A program made the translations under genes and the position numbers. The notes beneath the pieces are model-generated. The model was not told the DNA's origin and searched no databases. It saw only the letters and a list, made by a program, of their open reading frames with translations. This document shows, piece by piece, positions 1 to 8,332 of a stretch of DNA of 64,000 nt. Every line of letters begins with the position of its first letter. Position 1 is the stretch's first letter. The stretch lies in assembly GCF_000009905.1 (NCBI RefSeq), contig NC_006177.1:1054001-1118000 (forward strand), in the 5' to 3' direction. The DNA comes from Symbiobacterium thermophilum IAM 14863. Its GTDB lineage: Bacteria > Bacillota > Sulfobacillia > Symbiobacteriales > Symbiobacteriaceae.

Positions 1-630
1 CGAGTGGCCGGTCGCGTTGGAGATGATCTCGTAGAGCGCCTTGGGGTCGACACCGGCCTTGGTGCCCAGCACGAAGGCCTCGGCCATGGCCGCCGTGTGG
101 ATGCCCACCAGGAGGTTGTTGCAGAGCTTGGCCACGGAGCCCGCGCCCACCGGTCCCAGGTGGTGGATTGCCTTGCCCTCGACCTGAAGGTAGGGGAGCA
201 CCGCCTCGAAGGCCGCCCGGTCGCCGCCGCACATGATGGTGAGCGTCCCGGCCTCCGCGCCCCAGGGGCCGCCCGAGACCGGGGCGTCGATGAACTGGAC
301 GCCCTTCTCCGCGCACATCGCGGCGATGCGCTTGGCGTCCCGCACGCCGATGGTCGAGTGGTCGACGAAGATGTCGCCGGGCTGCGCGCCCTCCAGCGCC
401 TGACGCAGGATGCTCTCGACCACGTCGGGCGTGGTGAGGCAGGTGAAGAGCACGCGGGCGTCCCGCGCCACCTCCGCGGGGCCCGCCGCCCGCCGGCCGC
501 CTTCGGCCACGAGTTCATCGACGACCGCCTGGCTGCGGTTGTAGAGGGTGACGGTGTGTCCGGCCCTGATCAGGTTGCGCGCCATGTGCCGGCCCATGCG
601 TCCGAGTCCGATGAATCCGAGGTTGGCCAT
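1..630 (-). CDS. 3-hydroxyisobutyrate dehydrogenase-like NAD(P)-binding protein (3' end cut by window)
   Basis: The protein belongs to the beta-hydroxyacid dehydrogenase family, which oxidises 3-hydroxy acids with NAD(P)+ in the cytoplasm. The N-terminus has the Rossmann motif GFIGLGRMG directly after the start. It is followed by the family patterns FIDAPVSGG, around residue 94, and GSVAKLCNN, whose lysine is the usual catalytic residue. The ATG at 630 is preceded by a perfect AGGAGG, which fixes the start. Only the first 210 codons lie in the window; the rest of the C-terminal helical domain is missing. The true substrate (3-hydroxyisobutyrate, tartronate semialdehyde or another) cannot be decided. 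It is transcribed divergently from the cysteine-cluster gene at 774. Confidence 0.9.
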   Translation of the reverse strand, partial: MANLGFIGLGRMGRHMARNLIRAGHTVTLYNRSQAVVDELVAEGGRRAAGPAEVARDARVLFTCLTTPDVVESILRQALEGAQPGDIFVDHSTIGVRDAKRIAAMCAEKGVQFIDAPVSGGPWGAEAGTLTIMCGGDRAAFEAVLPYLQVEGKAIHHLGPVGAGSVAKLCNNLLVGIHTAAMAEAFVLGTKAGVDPKALYEIISNATGHS

Positions 631-773
631 CACGGCATCCTCCTCTGCCAGGATTGCAAGTCCATCCTACCATATCCGGGGCGATGCCGGGCGGCGGATC
701 CGGCACGTTCCAGACATGCAGGGCGACGCAGGGCGCAGAATGTGGTACAGTGCAGGTGAACGGGGGGATATCT

Positions 774-1358
774 GTGGGCGTTGACCTGCGCCTGATCGCC
801 GAGGCCCGCCGGCTCCTGGCCGACGAGACGCCGCTGCCCTTCGACTGCGGCACGCTCTGCGGCCACCGCTGCTGCACCGACTTCGGCCCCGACGAAGGCA
901 TCTACCTGATCCCCGGCGAGCTGCCGCTGTTCGACGGCACCGAGGACTTCACCCGATGGCAGTTCCACTCCACCCGCGAGTACGAGTTCGCCCCGTCGTG
1001 GGAGGAGCGGTTCGACGCGGTCCCGTTCCTGCAGTGCACGCGGCTGTGCGACCGGACCAAGCGCCCGTTCGAATGCCGCACCTATCCGCTGCTGCCGTAC
1101 CTGCGCCCCGACGGGGAGTTGGAGATGCGCTACTCCTTCCTCGCCCGGGGGCTCTGCCCCCTTCCGGAGCGCTACCGGCTGGACGAGCTGGACCCGGCCT
1201 TCGTGGAGGCCGCCCGCCGGGCCTGGGCGTTGCTGATGGAGGACGAGGCCATGCGGGAGCATGTGGAGTGGCTGACGGCGCAGTTCGACGCGCTGGAGCT
1301 GCCGGGGCTGGACGAGGAGGGCCCCTGCGGCGCCCGGGGCGGGGGTGAGCCGTCGTGA
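774..1358 (+). CDS. YkgJ-family cysteine-cluster protein
   Basis: This 194-residue protein has a cysteine cluster beginning CGTLCGHRCC, followed by CTRLC, a FEC-R-TYP segment and LCP. That is the pattern of the YkgJ/UPF0153 zinc- or iron-chelating domain. Family members are thought to bind a metal or an Fe-S cluster, and no reaction is established. I chose the GTG at 774, which sits behind a G-rich SD and gives the N-terminus VGVDLRLIAEARRLL. Upstream in-frame starts would add residues unlike the family. The stop overlaps the next gene (Mug-like) by four bases, suggesting co-translation. Confidence 0.8.
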   Translation: MGVDLRLIAEARRLLADETPLPFDCGTLCGHRCCTDFGPDEGIYLIPGELPLFDGTEDFTRWQFHSTREYEFAPSWEERFDAVPFLQCTRLCDRTKRPFECRTYPLLPYLRPDGELEMRYSFLARGLCPLPERYRLDELDPAFVEAARRAWALLMEDEAMREHVEWLTAQFDALELPGLDEEGPCGARGGGEPS

Positions 1359-1888
1359 CCCGGGCCCTGCCGGACTACCTGGCCCCGGGGCTGCGCGTGG
1401 TCTTCGTCGGTTTCAACCCCGGGGAGACGTCGGCCCGGGAGGGGCACTACTATGCCTATCCGGGTAACCGGTTTTACTGGCTCCTCTGGCAGGCCGGGCT
1501 CACGGAGCGGCGCTACGCCCCGCACGAGGATGCCCGGCTCCTGGAGATCGGCTATGGGCTGACGGATCTGGTGGGCCGCTCCACCCGCTCCAGCGGCGAC
1601 CTTTCGGCTGCGGAGCTGCGGTCCGGACGGGAGGAGCTGCTGGCCAAGCTGGCCCGGTACCGGCCGCGAGTGGCCTGTTACAACGGCAAGGGCATCTACG
1701 CGGCGCTGACCGGCCGCCGGCGGGTGGCGTACGGCCTGCAGCCGGAGTCGGTGATCCCCGGGGTGCTGGATTTTGTGGCGGCCTCTCCCAGCGGGCGGAG
1801 CCGGGAGCCCCTGGCGGAGAAGCTGCGGCTCTACCGGGAACTGCGCGCGCTGATCGCGGAGGGGGATGAGGGTGAGCGACTGGGGTGA
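1355..1888 (+). CDS. mug: Mismatch-specific uracil/thymine DNA glycosylase (Mug/TDG type)
   Basis: The 177-residue protein fits uracil-DNA glycosylase family 2, which excises U or T from G mispairs to start base-excision repair. Motif 1 reads GFNPGETSAREGHYYA and runs into PGNRFYWLL; the Asn of the NPG segment is the catalytic residue of this family. The second active-site loop appears as ASPSGRS near the C-terminus. The GTG start overlaps the upstream stop by four bases. The methyltransferase gene downstream starts 23 bases before this gene ends, so 774-2714 looks like one transcription unit. Confidence 0.87.
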   Translation: MTRALPDYLAPGLRVVFVGFNPGETSAREGHYYAYPGNRFYWLLWQAGLTERRYAPHEDARLLEIGYGLTDLVGRSTRSSGDLSAAELRSGREELLAKLARYRPRVACYNGKGIYAALTGRRRVAYGLQPESVIPGVLDFVAASPSGRSREPLAEKLRLYRELRALIAEGDEGERLG

Positions 1889-2714
1889 GTACGTGCACGG
1901 CATTGCCGCACAGATGGCCCTCTACCGGGAATCCGCCCGGCGGCTGTGCGAGCTGGCCGGGCTGCGGCCGGGGATGGCCGTCGTCGACCTGGGGGCCGGC
2001 ACGGGGCTTGCCGGCCTGGCGGCGCTGGAGCTGGTACCCGAAGGGCTGGAACTTGTGGTGGTCGAGCCGAACCCCTCGCTGCTGGCCGCCGCGCGCGCCC
2101 GGATCGGCGACCGGGCCGGGGCGTATCATACCGTCGACCCCGTCGCCGCCGCCGACCTGGTCCCCGGCAAGGTGGACCGGGTGATCTGCAACCTGGCCCT
2201 TCTCTCCTTCCGCGACCCCGAGGGCGTGCTCCGGGCGTGGCGGAACCGGATCAAGCCCACCGGGCGGTTCTGCTTTTCCCTGTCCGGCACCTACTTCAAC
2301 GTCCTGCGGGACCAGGTGACGCCCCAGTACGTGTTCATCCAGGAGCTGCACCGGCAGGGGCTGCTGCCCCGGGGGCTCCCGAGCGTCGAACGGCTGCCCA
2401 ACCAGCGGTCCGTGGAAGGGACGCTGAAAGGGGCCGGCTACAAGCCGGCCCGCTACGAGGTGCAGGAGATCCCGACCGCGCGTCCCGAGACGGAGCCGGG
2501 CGGCGAACTGTACAACCTGATGCGGATCCACCCCGCCCTGCCCGGCAAGGACCACCGGGATGCGGTGGAGCGGACGCTGGCGGCCCTGCCGGCCGCCGCT
2601 CCGGCCATCGCCTCCCGGGGCGCCCGGTGGCAGGTGGTGCACTTCGTCGCCCAGCCGGCCCTGACGCCGGAAGAGCTTCTGCTGGAGCGCTTCGGGGGAG
2701 GGCCTCCGGGTTAG
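1866..2714 (+). CDS. Class I SAM-dependent methyltransferase
   Basis: This 282-residue protein carries motif I as VVDLGAGTG (about residues 39-47) and a motif II acidic end at VVEPNPSLL, the SAM-binding pattern of class I methyltransferases. A motif IV-like segment follows as DRVICNLALLSF. The C-terminal half resembles no substrate domain I recognise, so the methyl acceptor (small molecule, protein or nucleic acid) is unknown. The start overlaps the glycosylase gene by 23 bases. The GTG at 1872, six bases downstream of the ATG, is an alternative start. Confidence 0.78.
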   Translation: MRVSDWGEYVHGIAAQMALYRESARRLCELAGLRPGMAVVDLGAGTGLAGLAALELVPEGLELVVVEPNPSLLAAARARIGDRAGAYHTVDPVAAADLVPGKVDRVICNLALLSFRDPEGVLRAWRNRIKPTGRFCFSLSGTYFNVLRDQVTPQYVFIQELHRQGLLPRGLPSVERLPNQRSVEGTLKGAGYKPARYEVQEIPTARPETEPGGELYNLMRIHPALPGKDHRDAVERTLAALPAAAPAIASRGARWQVVHFVAQPALTPEELLLERFGGGPPG

Positions 2715-2726
2715 CGGCCGGATCGG

Positions 2727-3497
2727 TCAGGAGGGCGGCTGCGCCGCGATTGCGTACCGCTCCCTCAGGAGCCGGTCCAGCTCGGCCGCGGAGCGGGCCA
2801 TGCCTTCGTCCCAGCCCGCCGCCGGGCCCCCGCGGCGGACCGCCAGCGCCGCGTCGACCACCGGGTGCCATCGGGGCTCCAGGTGTCGGCGCGCCCATTC
2901 GGCGCCCTGCGCCTTGGTGGTCGGTTTTCCCGTCTCCAGGGCGCACAGGGAGCGGAGCAGGTCCAGCAGCTCGTCCGCCTGCTCCTCGGGCCGCTGCGCG
3001 GGCTTCGGCGCCTCCGCCAGCATCGCCCGGACGGCCGCCCTCACCTGGTCGGGGCTGACCGGCGGGAGCACTTCGGCCGGCGGGGGCCCGTAGAAGGCGA
3101 TACCGTTCTCCCGCATGTTGCAGATGTTGTCGGCGGAGAGCATCACCTGGTCCACCTCCGGCACGAAGGCTCCCCGCTTGCACCGGGGCACCGGGACCGT
3201 CGTGCCCTCGGGGATGATGCACTCCCGCGGCGCGTAGTCCCCCTCCAGCCGGCCTGCGGAGGGGTGGGCCGTCAGGAACTCCCGGTGGAAGACCGCCAGG
3301 GCGTCCAGGTCCGCCGGGGAGAGGCGCCCGTCGGTGACCACCAGGAAGTCCAGGTCGCTGCTCCCGGCGCAGTAATCCCCGAGCGAGACCGACCCGCCCA
3401 GGTAGACGCCCACCAGCTTCTCGCCGAGCACCCGTCTGAGGCCTGAGGCGAAGCTCTGCATGAGTTCGGCGACATCAGGGGGCAGGGACATGTCCAT
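2727..3497 (-). CDS. Aminoglycoside adenylyltransferase-like nucleotidyltransferase (ANT(3'')/DUF4111 type)
   Basis: The N-terminal domain carries the nucleotidyltransferase signature GGSVSLGD at residues 34-41, followed by SSDLDFLVV with the metal-binding Asp48 and Asp50. A C-terminal helical region follows, as in AadA/Spw-type enzymes that adenylylate streptomycin or spectinomycin. The 256-residue length suits that family. The ATG at 3497 has a perfect AGGAGG six bases upstream, so the longer 270-codon frame is not used. The gene is convergent with the methyltransferase gene. It may confer aminoglycoside resistance or modify an unknown substrate; sequence alone cannot tell. Confidence 0.78.
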   Translation of the reverse strand: MDMSLPPDVAELMQSFASGLRRVLGEKLVGVYLGGSVSLGDYCAGSSDLDFLVVTDGRLSPADLDALAVFHREFLTAHPSAGRLEGDYAPRECIIPEGTTVPVPRCKRGAFVPEVDQVMLSADNICNMRENGIAFYGPPPAEVLPPVSPDQVRAAVRAMLAEAPKPAQRPEEQADELLDLLRSLCALETGKPTTKAQGAEWARRHLEPRWHPVVDAALAVRRGGPAAGWDEGMARSAAELDRLLRERYAIAAQPPS

Positions 3498-3621
3498 GTA
3501 CGTCCTCCTTGAATGTCGTAGTTGCCAGGCGGGGCTCATCCGAATTGGACGGAGAGGGTCCGGCCACCCGTTTCGACCGGCGGCCGGGGAGGCCCGCTGG
3601 CCTCGTCGCCGTGCGGCGGGT

Positions 3622-3627
3622 TATAAT
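3622..3627 (+). promoter_or_regulatory. Candidate -10 box of the class III aminotransferase gene
   Basis: A perfect TATAAT lies 38 bases before the ATG at 3665. No convincing -35 hexamer sits 16-18 bases upstream, so this is only a partial promoter call. Confidence 0.35.
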
Positions 3628-3664
3628 CGGTCCCGGTGCCGGGTTTCGTACAGGAGGAGATCAT

Positions 3665-5020
3665 ATGAACCTGAAAGAGCTGGACCTGCGCCACCTCATC
3701 CATAACGAGGTCCGCTTCCGGGAACTGGCCCGGAAGGGCACGACGGTCATCACCCGCGCCGAGGGGTCGACCATCTGGGACATCGACGGCCGGGCCTACC
3801 TGGACGCGCAGGCGGGCATGGTGCTGGTCAACGTCGGCTACGGCCGGCGCGAGCTGGGCGCCGTGGCCGCGGCCCAGATGGAGCGGCTGATGTACTACCA
3901 CACCTACTTCCAGTACTCTAACGAGCCGGCGGTGCGGCTGGCCGCGAAGCTGGCATCCCTGGCGCCGGAGGGGCTGGGGAAGGTGTTCTTCACCCTGGGC
4001 GGGGCCGAATCGGTGGAGACCGCTGTGAAGATCGCCCGGCTGTACCAGCGGGCGCGGGGGCGGGCAGACGGCCACAAGATCATCTGCCTGGACCTGGGCT
4101 ACCACGGCAACAGCCTCGGCGCCCTCTCCGCGACGGCCTTCGAGGCGCACCGGGCCTACTACGGGCCGCTGGTTCCGGGGTTCGTCCACATCCCCTCGCC
4201 GGACACCTTCGAGGGGCCTTTCCGGGCCGACGACCCGGAGGCGGGGCGCAAGTACGCCGCCCTGCTGGAGGAGCGGATCCTCGCCGAGGGGCCGGAGACG
4301 GTCGCGGCCTTCCTGGCCGAACCGATCCTGGGGGTGGGCGGCATCATCGTGCCGCCGGACGACTACCTGAAGCACGTCCGGCGGATCTGCGACAAGTACG
4401 GTGTGCTTCTCATCCTGGACGAGGTGATGACCGGCTTCGGCCGTGCGGGCACCATGTGGGCCTGCGGGCAGTTCGGCGTCGTGCCGGACCTGATGTGCAC
4501 CGCGAAGGGGCTCACCAGCGGTTACCTGCCGCTGGGGGCGGTCCTGGTGGGCGACCACGTCATTGAGGCGATCGCCGAGGCCGACTTCCCCTTCGAGCAC
4601 GGGTTCACCTATGCCGGCCATCCGGTCTCCTGCGCCGTGGCGATGGAGAACATCGCCATCCTCGAGCGGGAGGGGCTGGCCGAGCGGGCCGCCCGCATGG
4701 GCGAACGGCTGAAGGAGGCGCTCCTCGCCCGGGACAACCCCTACATCGCCGAGGTGCGCGGCCGGGGCCTCATGGTGGCCGCGGAGCTGGTGCGCGACCG
4801 GGAGACCCGGGAGCGGTTCCCGGAGGGGAACCGGGCCTTCCGGTTTGACGTCGAGGCCGGGTGCCTCCGGGAGGGCGTCATCACCGGTATCGCCCCGTAC
4901 CGGGACACGCTGATGATCACTCCGCCGCTGGTGATCACGGAGGCGGAGATCGACCGGCTGGTGGACGTCTACGACCGCGTGATCCGGCAGGAGGGCGACC
5001 GGCGCAGGAAGCAGGGGTAG
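3665..5020 (+). CDS. Class III PLP-dependent aminotransferase
   Basis: The 451-residue protein belongs to the acetylornithine/omega-amino-acid aminotransferase fold. Visible family marks are the LGGAESVETAVK phosphate-binding turn, LDLGYHGNSLGALS, the Asp of LILDEVMTGFGRAG that contacts the pyridine nitrogen, and CTAKGLTSGYLPLG with the Schiff-base lysine at residue 281. The ATG has the SD GGAGGAG upstream. Length and the FEHGFTYAGHPVSCA segment fit the beta-alanine/GABA/adenosylmethionine-type subgroup. The substrate cannot be assigned, and the gene stands alone between terminator-like hairpins. Confidence 0.88.
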   Translation: MNLKELDLRHLIHNEVRFRELARKGTTVITRAEGSTIWDIDGRAYLDAQAGMVLVNVGYGRRELGAVAAAQMERLMYYHTYFQYSNEPAVRLAAKLASLAPEGLGKVFFTLGGAESVETAVKIARLYQRARGRADGHKIICLDLGYHGNSLGALSATAFEAHRAYYGPLVPGFVHIPSPDTFEGPFRADDPEAGRKYAALLEERILAEGPETVAAFLAEPILGVGGIIVPPDDYLKHVRRICDKYGVLLILDEVMTGFGRAGTMWACGQFGVVPDLMCTAKGLTSGYLPLGAVLVGDHVIEAIAEADFPFEHGFTYAGHPVSCAVAMENIAILEREGLAERAARMGERLKEALLARDNPYIAEVRGRGLMVAAELVRDRETRERFPEGNRAFRFDVEAGCLREGVITGIAPYRDTLMITPPLVITEAEIDRLVDVYDRVIRQEGDRRRKQG

Positions 5021-5063
5021 GGCGACCGAGTCGTGCGCGAGTCGTGCGTCCGCTGCGATGACA

Positions 5064-5102
5064 AGACCAACCGACCCTCTGTCTGGAAGGGTCGGTTGGT
5101 CT
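5064..5102. terminator. Bidirectional terminator hairpin
   Basis: A perfect 15-bp inverted repeat (5064-5078 with 5088-5102) has a 9-base loop. It lies between the convergent aminotransferase and DCC genes and can serve both. Confidence 0.75.
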
Positions 5103-5126
5103 GCTTGAGCGACCTTTCCTTACCGA

Positions 5127-5516
5127 TCACCCCTGGCCCGGCAGCGGGCAGCCGGTCTCGTCGCACTGTCCGACCGGCACGATCGCCCGCCGACGGGCGA
5201 TGAAGTCGTAGAGGGGCTGCCCCAGCCCGGTGACCCCGGCCAGGGCCAGCAACGGCCAGAGCGGCCAGAGGAGGGGGAGGCGCGCGGCGATCGCGGCGAC
5301 CGCCCAGATGCCCTCCGCCCAGCGTCCCGTGCGGGGGGTGTGGACGTGCAGCCGGGCTGCGAGCCGCTCCGGCGCCACACCGGCTCGCTCGGCCACGCCC
5401 GGGTCCCGGATGGAGACGAACTCCAGCCGCCCCAGCCAGTCCAGCCGGGCCAGCCGCTGCCGGGCCGCTGTGCAGAGCGGGCACCATCCGTCGTAGAACA
5501 CCGTGATCGGCTGCAC
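5127..5516 (-). CDS. DCC-family thiol-disulfide oxidoreductase-like protein (DUF393)
   Basis: The 129-residue protein starts with the family hallmark FYDGWCPLC (C12 and C15 form a CxxC pair). It ends with a typical amphipathic/hydrophobic region PLLWPLWPLLALAG and a YDFIARRR segment. DCC proteins are predicted thioredoxin-fold redox proteins without an established partner. The start is a GTG at 5516, read from the minus strand, with a G-rich SD region just upstream. The upstream side of the gene is the repeat array at 5606-6290, so its promoter must lie within or near that array. Confidence 0.82.
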   Translation of the reverse strand: MQPITVFYDGWCPLCTAARQRLARLDWLGRLEFVSIRDPGVAERAGVAPERLAARLHVHTPRTGRWAEGIWAVAAIAARLPLLWPLWPLLALAGVTGLGQPLYDFIARRRAIVPVGQCDETGCPLPGQG

Positions 5517-5605
5517 CCGACATCACCCCTTCGACTGATATCCCTTCTGCCATTGTACAACGCGCCGGCCGGGGCGGGCCAGTCGCGTGGGGCCGCGCTG
5601 TCGTC

Positions 5606-6290
5606 CAAGTGAGACGGATTGGCACTTCGTCCACAGGCGACGTGAAAATCTGTCGCAATTGGTGTCCTGGGACCGACTCCTTCACCTATCAACGGTTCGG
5701 CGTGGGTCAGAGGCGCAGCCCAAGTGAGACAGATTTTCACTTGGTCCGTATGCGAAGTGGAAACTTGTCGCAGTTCCCGTTCCCGAAACCGACTCCTTTA
5801 CCTATCAACTGTTTGGCGTGGGGCAGAGGCGCAGCCCAAGTGAGACAGATTTTCACTTGGTCCGTATGCGAAGTGGAAATTTGTCGCAGTTCCCGTTCCC
5901 GAAACCGACTCCTTTACCTATCAACTGTTTGGCGTGGGGCAGGGGCGCAACCCAAGTGAGACAGATTTGCACTTCGTCCGCAGGCGAAGTGAAAATCCGT
6001 CGCAGTTCCCGTTCCCGAAACCGACTCCTTCACCTATCAACTGTTTGGCGTGGGGCAGAGGCGCAGCCCAAGTGAGACAGATTTGCACTTCGTCCGTAGG
6101 TGAAGTGAAAATCCGTCGCAGTTCCCATTCCCGAAACCGACTCCTTCACCTATCAACTGTTTGGCGTGGGGCAGGGGCGCAACCCAAGTGAGACAGATTT
6201 GCACTTCGTCCGCAGGCGAAGTGCAAATTCGTCGCAGCTCGTGCCCTGGGACCGACTCCTTACTCCTCAACGACCCAGGCTGGGGCTGGG
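5606..6290. repeat. Tandem array of six 116-bp hairpin-containing repeats
   Basis: Six head-to-tail copies begin with CAAGTGAGAC at 5606, 5721, 5837, 5953, 6069 and 6185, giving spacings of 115, 116, 116, 116 and 116 bases. The first and last copies differ from the middle four in the second half: a CCTGGGACCGACTCC segment replaces CCCGAAACCGACTCC. Each unit carries inverted AAGTG/CACTT elements. In copies 2-3 CCAAGTGA pairs with TCACTTGG; in copies 4-6 ATTTGCACTTCG or a close variant pairs with the downstream CGAAGTG element. The period is not a multiple of three and no ribosome-binding signal fits, so it is judged non-coding. It fills most of the 875-bp space between two divergent genes. Confidence 0.93.
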
Positions 6291-6391
6291 GTGCCAGACC
6301 ACAACGATCTGCCGCGGGGTGAAAGGAATCTGCACCAGCGGAACTCGCCCGCTGCGCCGAATCGTCCAACCTTTCAGAAGGGGTGATCGCG

Positions 6392-7741
6392 ATGCGGCGG
6401 TGGTTGGCGGGTTGCCTGGTTGGCTTCATGACCGTCATGGCCGGATGCGCGCCGAGGGAGGGCGGCGCGCCCCGGCCGACGGGTCAGGAACCGCCGGCCG
6501 TTGCGGGTCAGGAACCGCAGGCGGCTCAGGGCCCGGCCAGGGCGGAGGTTCCGGGCGGTCCGGGGGCGCCGGTGCGGGAGGAGATCCCCGGCGGCTTCCG
6601 GCTGGGCCCGTTCGACGAGTCAGGGAGCGCGTGGTGGTTGAGCCCGGACGCGGTCTGGGTTTACGCCAAGGTCGGGGGCGCGGCGCGCTACGGGGCGGTG
6701 TCGCTCGCGGGAGGCGGCCTGGAGCCCGGTCCGGGCCACGATCCGGAAGATCTGCCGTACTGGGACCGCTGGCACCTGCTGCTGAGTCCTGACGCCGGGC
6801 GCGCCGTGGTGTACTCCTTCCACGGTTTCGACCGCACCTTCGTCGACCGGGAGACCGGGGCCGTATCGGAGCCGCAGGCGCCGAACTTCGGCGGCAGTCA
6901 TATGTTCGATTCCTGGTCCCCGGACGGCAGCCGCTTCCTGGTCCAGTCCGTCCGCACCGACCCGGTGCCGGGGTTCTATTTCCTGGACCGGGACGGCAAC
7001 CCGGCAGGTACCTTCGCCGAGCCCGGCTACTACAGCCACCGGGGCGTCTGGTCGCCGGACGGGAAGCGCCTGGCGTTCCTTTCGGTGCCGGCGGACCTCT
7101 TCTACCCGCGCATCCCGGAGGAGTGGGAGGAGCCGCCCTACGGGGAGCGGGTGGGAGTGCTGGACCCGGAGACCGGCCGGGTGACCTACTTCGCCATAGA
7201 CGGGCTCACGTTCTACGCGCACCCGGTGTGGTCGCCGGACGGTGAGCGGCTGGCGGTCGTCTGCGGCGAGCGGACCACCGTCCGGCTGGACGGTCCGTGG
7301 GAGGGGTATGAGACGACCCGGCTCCGCGGGCCCCGGCCCTGCCTGATCGACCCGGAGGCGGGCACGATTGCGCCCATGGGCGACCCCGCGGAGGGGGACG
7401 TGACCATCGTGATTCTGGGCCTCGCGGATGAGGCGGCGCTGGTGGCCTGGGCGCGGCCGTCGGACGGCGCGGGCTACGGCTGGGTCCCCCTGGGCGGCGG
7501 TGCTCTGGTGGATCTGGGCGGGACGTGGTCGGTGGAGGGCGCACAGTTGGTGGCCGGTGGACGGGCCGCCCTGACGGGGCAGTTGCTGCCCAACAAGCTG
7601 GTTCTGTTCAACCAGCGGGGCGAGGTGGAGCGCATCCTGGCTGAGGGTGCCATCCAGGGGCTGACCGCGAGCCCCGACGGCCGGCACGTGGCCTTCTTCG
7701 ACGGCGGGTACCTGACGGTGCTGCGGGTGCCGGAGGAATAG
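6392..7741 (+). CDS. Secreted lipoprotein with TolB/WD40-like beta-propeller
   Basis: The 449-residue protein has a lipoprotein signal peptide (MRRWLAGCLVGF then VMAGC, lipid-modified Cys about residue 18). A Pro/Gly/Ala/Glu-rich linker of about 45 residues follows. The rest repeats SWSPDG-type blades: DSWSPDGSR, GVWSPDGKR, PVWSPDGER and TASPDGRH. That pattern marks a TolB/PD40 propeller, used for binding proteins or peptides outside the membrane. The ATG at 6392 is preceded by AAGGGG eight bases upstream. No enzymatic domain is attached, so the ligand is unknown. The gene lies immediately downstream of the repeat array. Confidence 0.8.
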   Translation: MRRWLAGCLVGFMTVMAGCAPREGGAPRPTGQEPPAVAGQEPQAAQGPARAEVPGGPGAPVREEIPGGFRLGPFDESGSAWWLSPDAVWVYAKVGGAARYGAVSLAGGGLEPGPGHDPEDLPYWDRWHLLLSPDAGRAVVYSFHGFDRTFVDRETGAVSEPQAPNFGGSHMFDSWSPDGSRFLVQSVRTDPVPGFYFLDRDGNPAGTFAEPGYYSHRGVWSPDGKRLAFLSVPADLFYPRIPEEWEEPPYGERVGVLDPETGRVTYFAIDGLTFYAHPVWSPDGERLAVVCGERTTVRLDGPWEGYETTRLRGPRPCLIDPEAGTIAPMGDPAEGDVTIVILGLADEAALVAWARPSDGAGYGWVPLGGGALVDLGGTWSVEGAQLVAGGRAALTGQLLPNKLVLFNQRGEVERILAEGAIQGLTASPDGRHVAFFDGGYLTVLRVPEE

Positions 7742-7746
7742 AAATC

Positions 7747-7773
7747 GGCCCGCCCCCGCGGAGGGGGCGGGCC
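7747..7773. terminator. GC-rich terminator hairpin
   Basis: An 11-bp perfect stem (7747-7757 with 7763-7773) has a 5-base loop. It follows the lipoprotein stop and faces the end of the convergent hsp20 gene. There is no T tract. Confidence 0.6.
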
Positions 7774-7806
7774 GGTGCGGTCCGGGATCCGGGATCTGCA
7801 GGCGGG

Positions 7807-8235
7807 TCACGCCAGGTCGATGGGGATCTGCCGGCCGCCCTGGCCCTGGGTCCGCGGCAGCCGGATCTCCAGCACCCCGTGGTGGTAGCGGGCGGTGATC
7901 TTGTCGGCGTCGACGCTGGGCGGCAGCGTGAAGGACCGCTGGTAGGTGGCCACGCCCTGCGCACCGCCTTCCTCACCGCCCATCGGGATGGCGCGGTGAA
8001 CGGCGCGGATGGTGAGCATGTTGCCGTCGACGGTTACGGACAGGTCCTCGGGGCTGATGCCCGGCACCTCAATCCGGATCACGGCGTCCTGGTCGCCCTG
8101 CTGTACGTCCATCTGGTCCAGCGAGGGAAGAGAGGGTACGGCAGGCCAGAAGCTACCCAGGACGTGCTGCCACTGGGAAAGCATCCGGTCGAACAGGTCG
8201 AACGGGTTCCACTGACGCATCGGGTAGTACATCAT
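7807..8235 (-). CDS. hsp20: Small heat-shock protein Hsp20 (alpha-crystallin family)
   Basis: This 142-residue ATP-independent holdase starts with the typical WNPFDLFDRM segment. An alpha-crystallin domain follows at roughly residues 45-135, with EVPGISPEDLSVTVDGNMLTI and a final GVLEIRLPR carrying the beta-9 core, then a short tail. Three in-frame ATGs are clustered at the start. The one at 8235 lies seven bases after AAAGGGG and is preferred over 8241. A sigma-A promoter overlapped by a CtsR-like box lies upstream, so heat-inducible repression is expected. Confidence 0.9.
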   Translation of the reverse strand: MMYYPMRQWNPFDLFDRMLSQWQHVLGSFWPAVPSLPSLDQMDVQQGDQDAVIRIEVPGISPEDLSVTVDGNMLTIRAVHRAIPMGGEEGGAQGVATYQRSFTLPPSVDADKITARYHHGVLEIRLPRTQGQGGRQIPIDLA

Positions 8236-8302
8236 GGCCATACCCCTTTCTCTTGTGTAGTTGGGGCCCGGGGTGGGAGTCCTTCCCTCCGGTGCCAGCA
8301 CC

Positions 8303-8332
8303 ATTCTAGCACCAAAGATCAAAGAAAGTCAA
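8303..8332 (-). promoter_or_regulatory. Sigma-A promoter of hsp20
   Basis: On the minus strand the -35 box TTGACT (8327-8332) and the -10 box TAGAAT (8303-8308) are separated by 18 bases. Both are five-of-six or better matches in the leading positions. Confidence 0.7.

Noticed and set aside
5609-6191. Short open frames of 85-116 codons in the tandem array
   Set aside because: They exist because the repeat keeps stops away in some frames. The 116-base period shifts frame at every copy, and there is no consistent start with SD.
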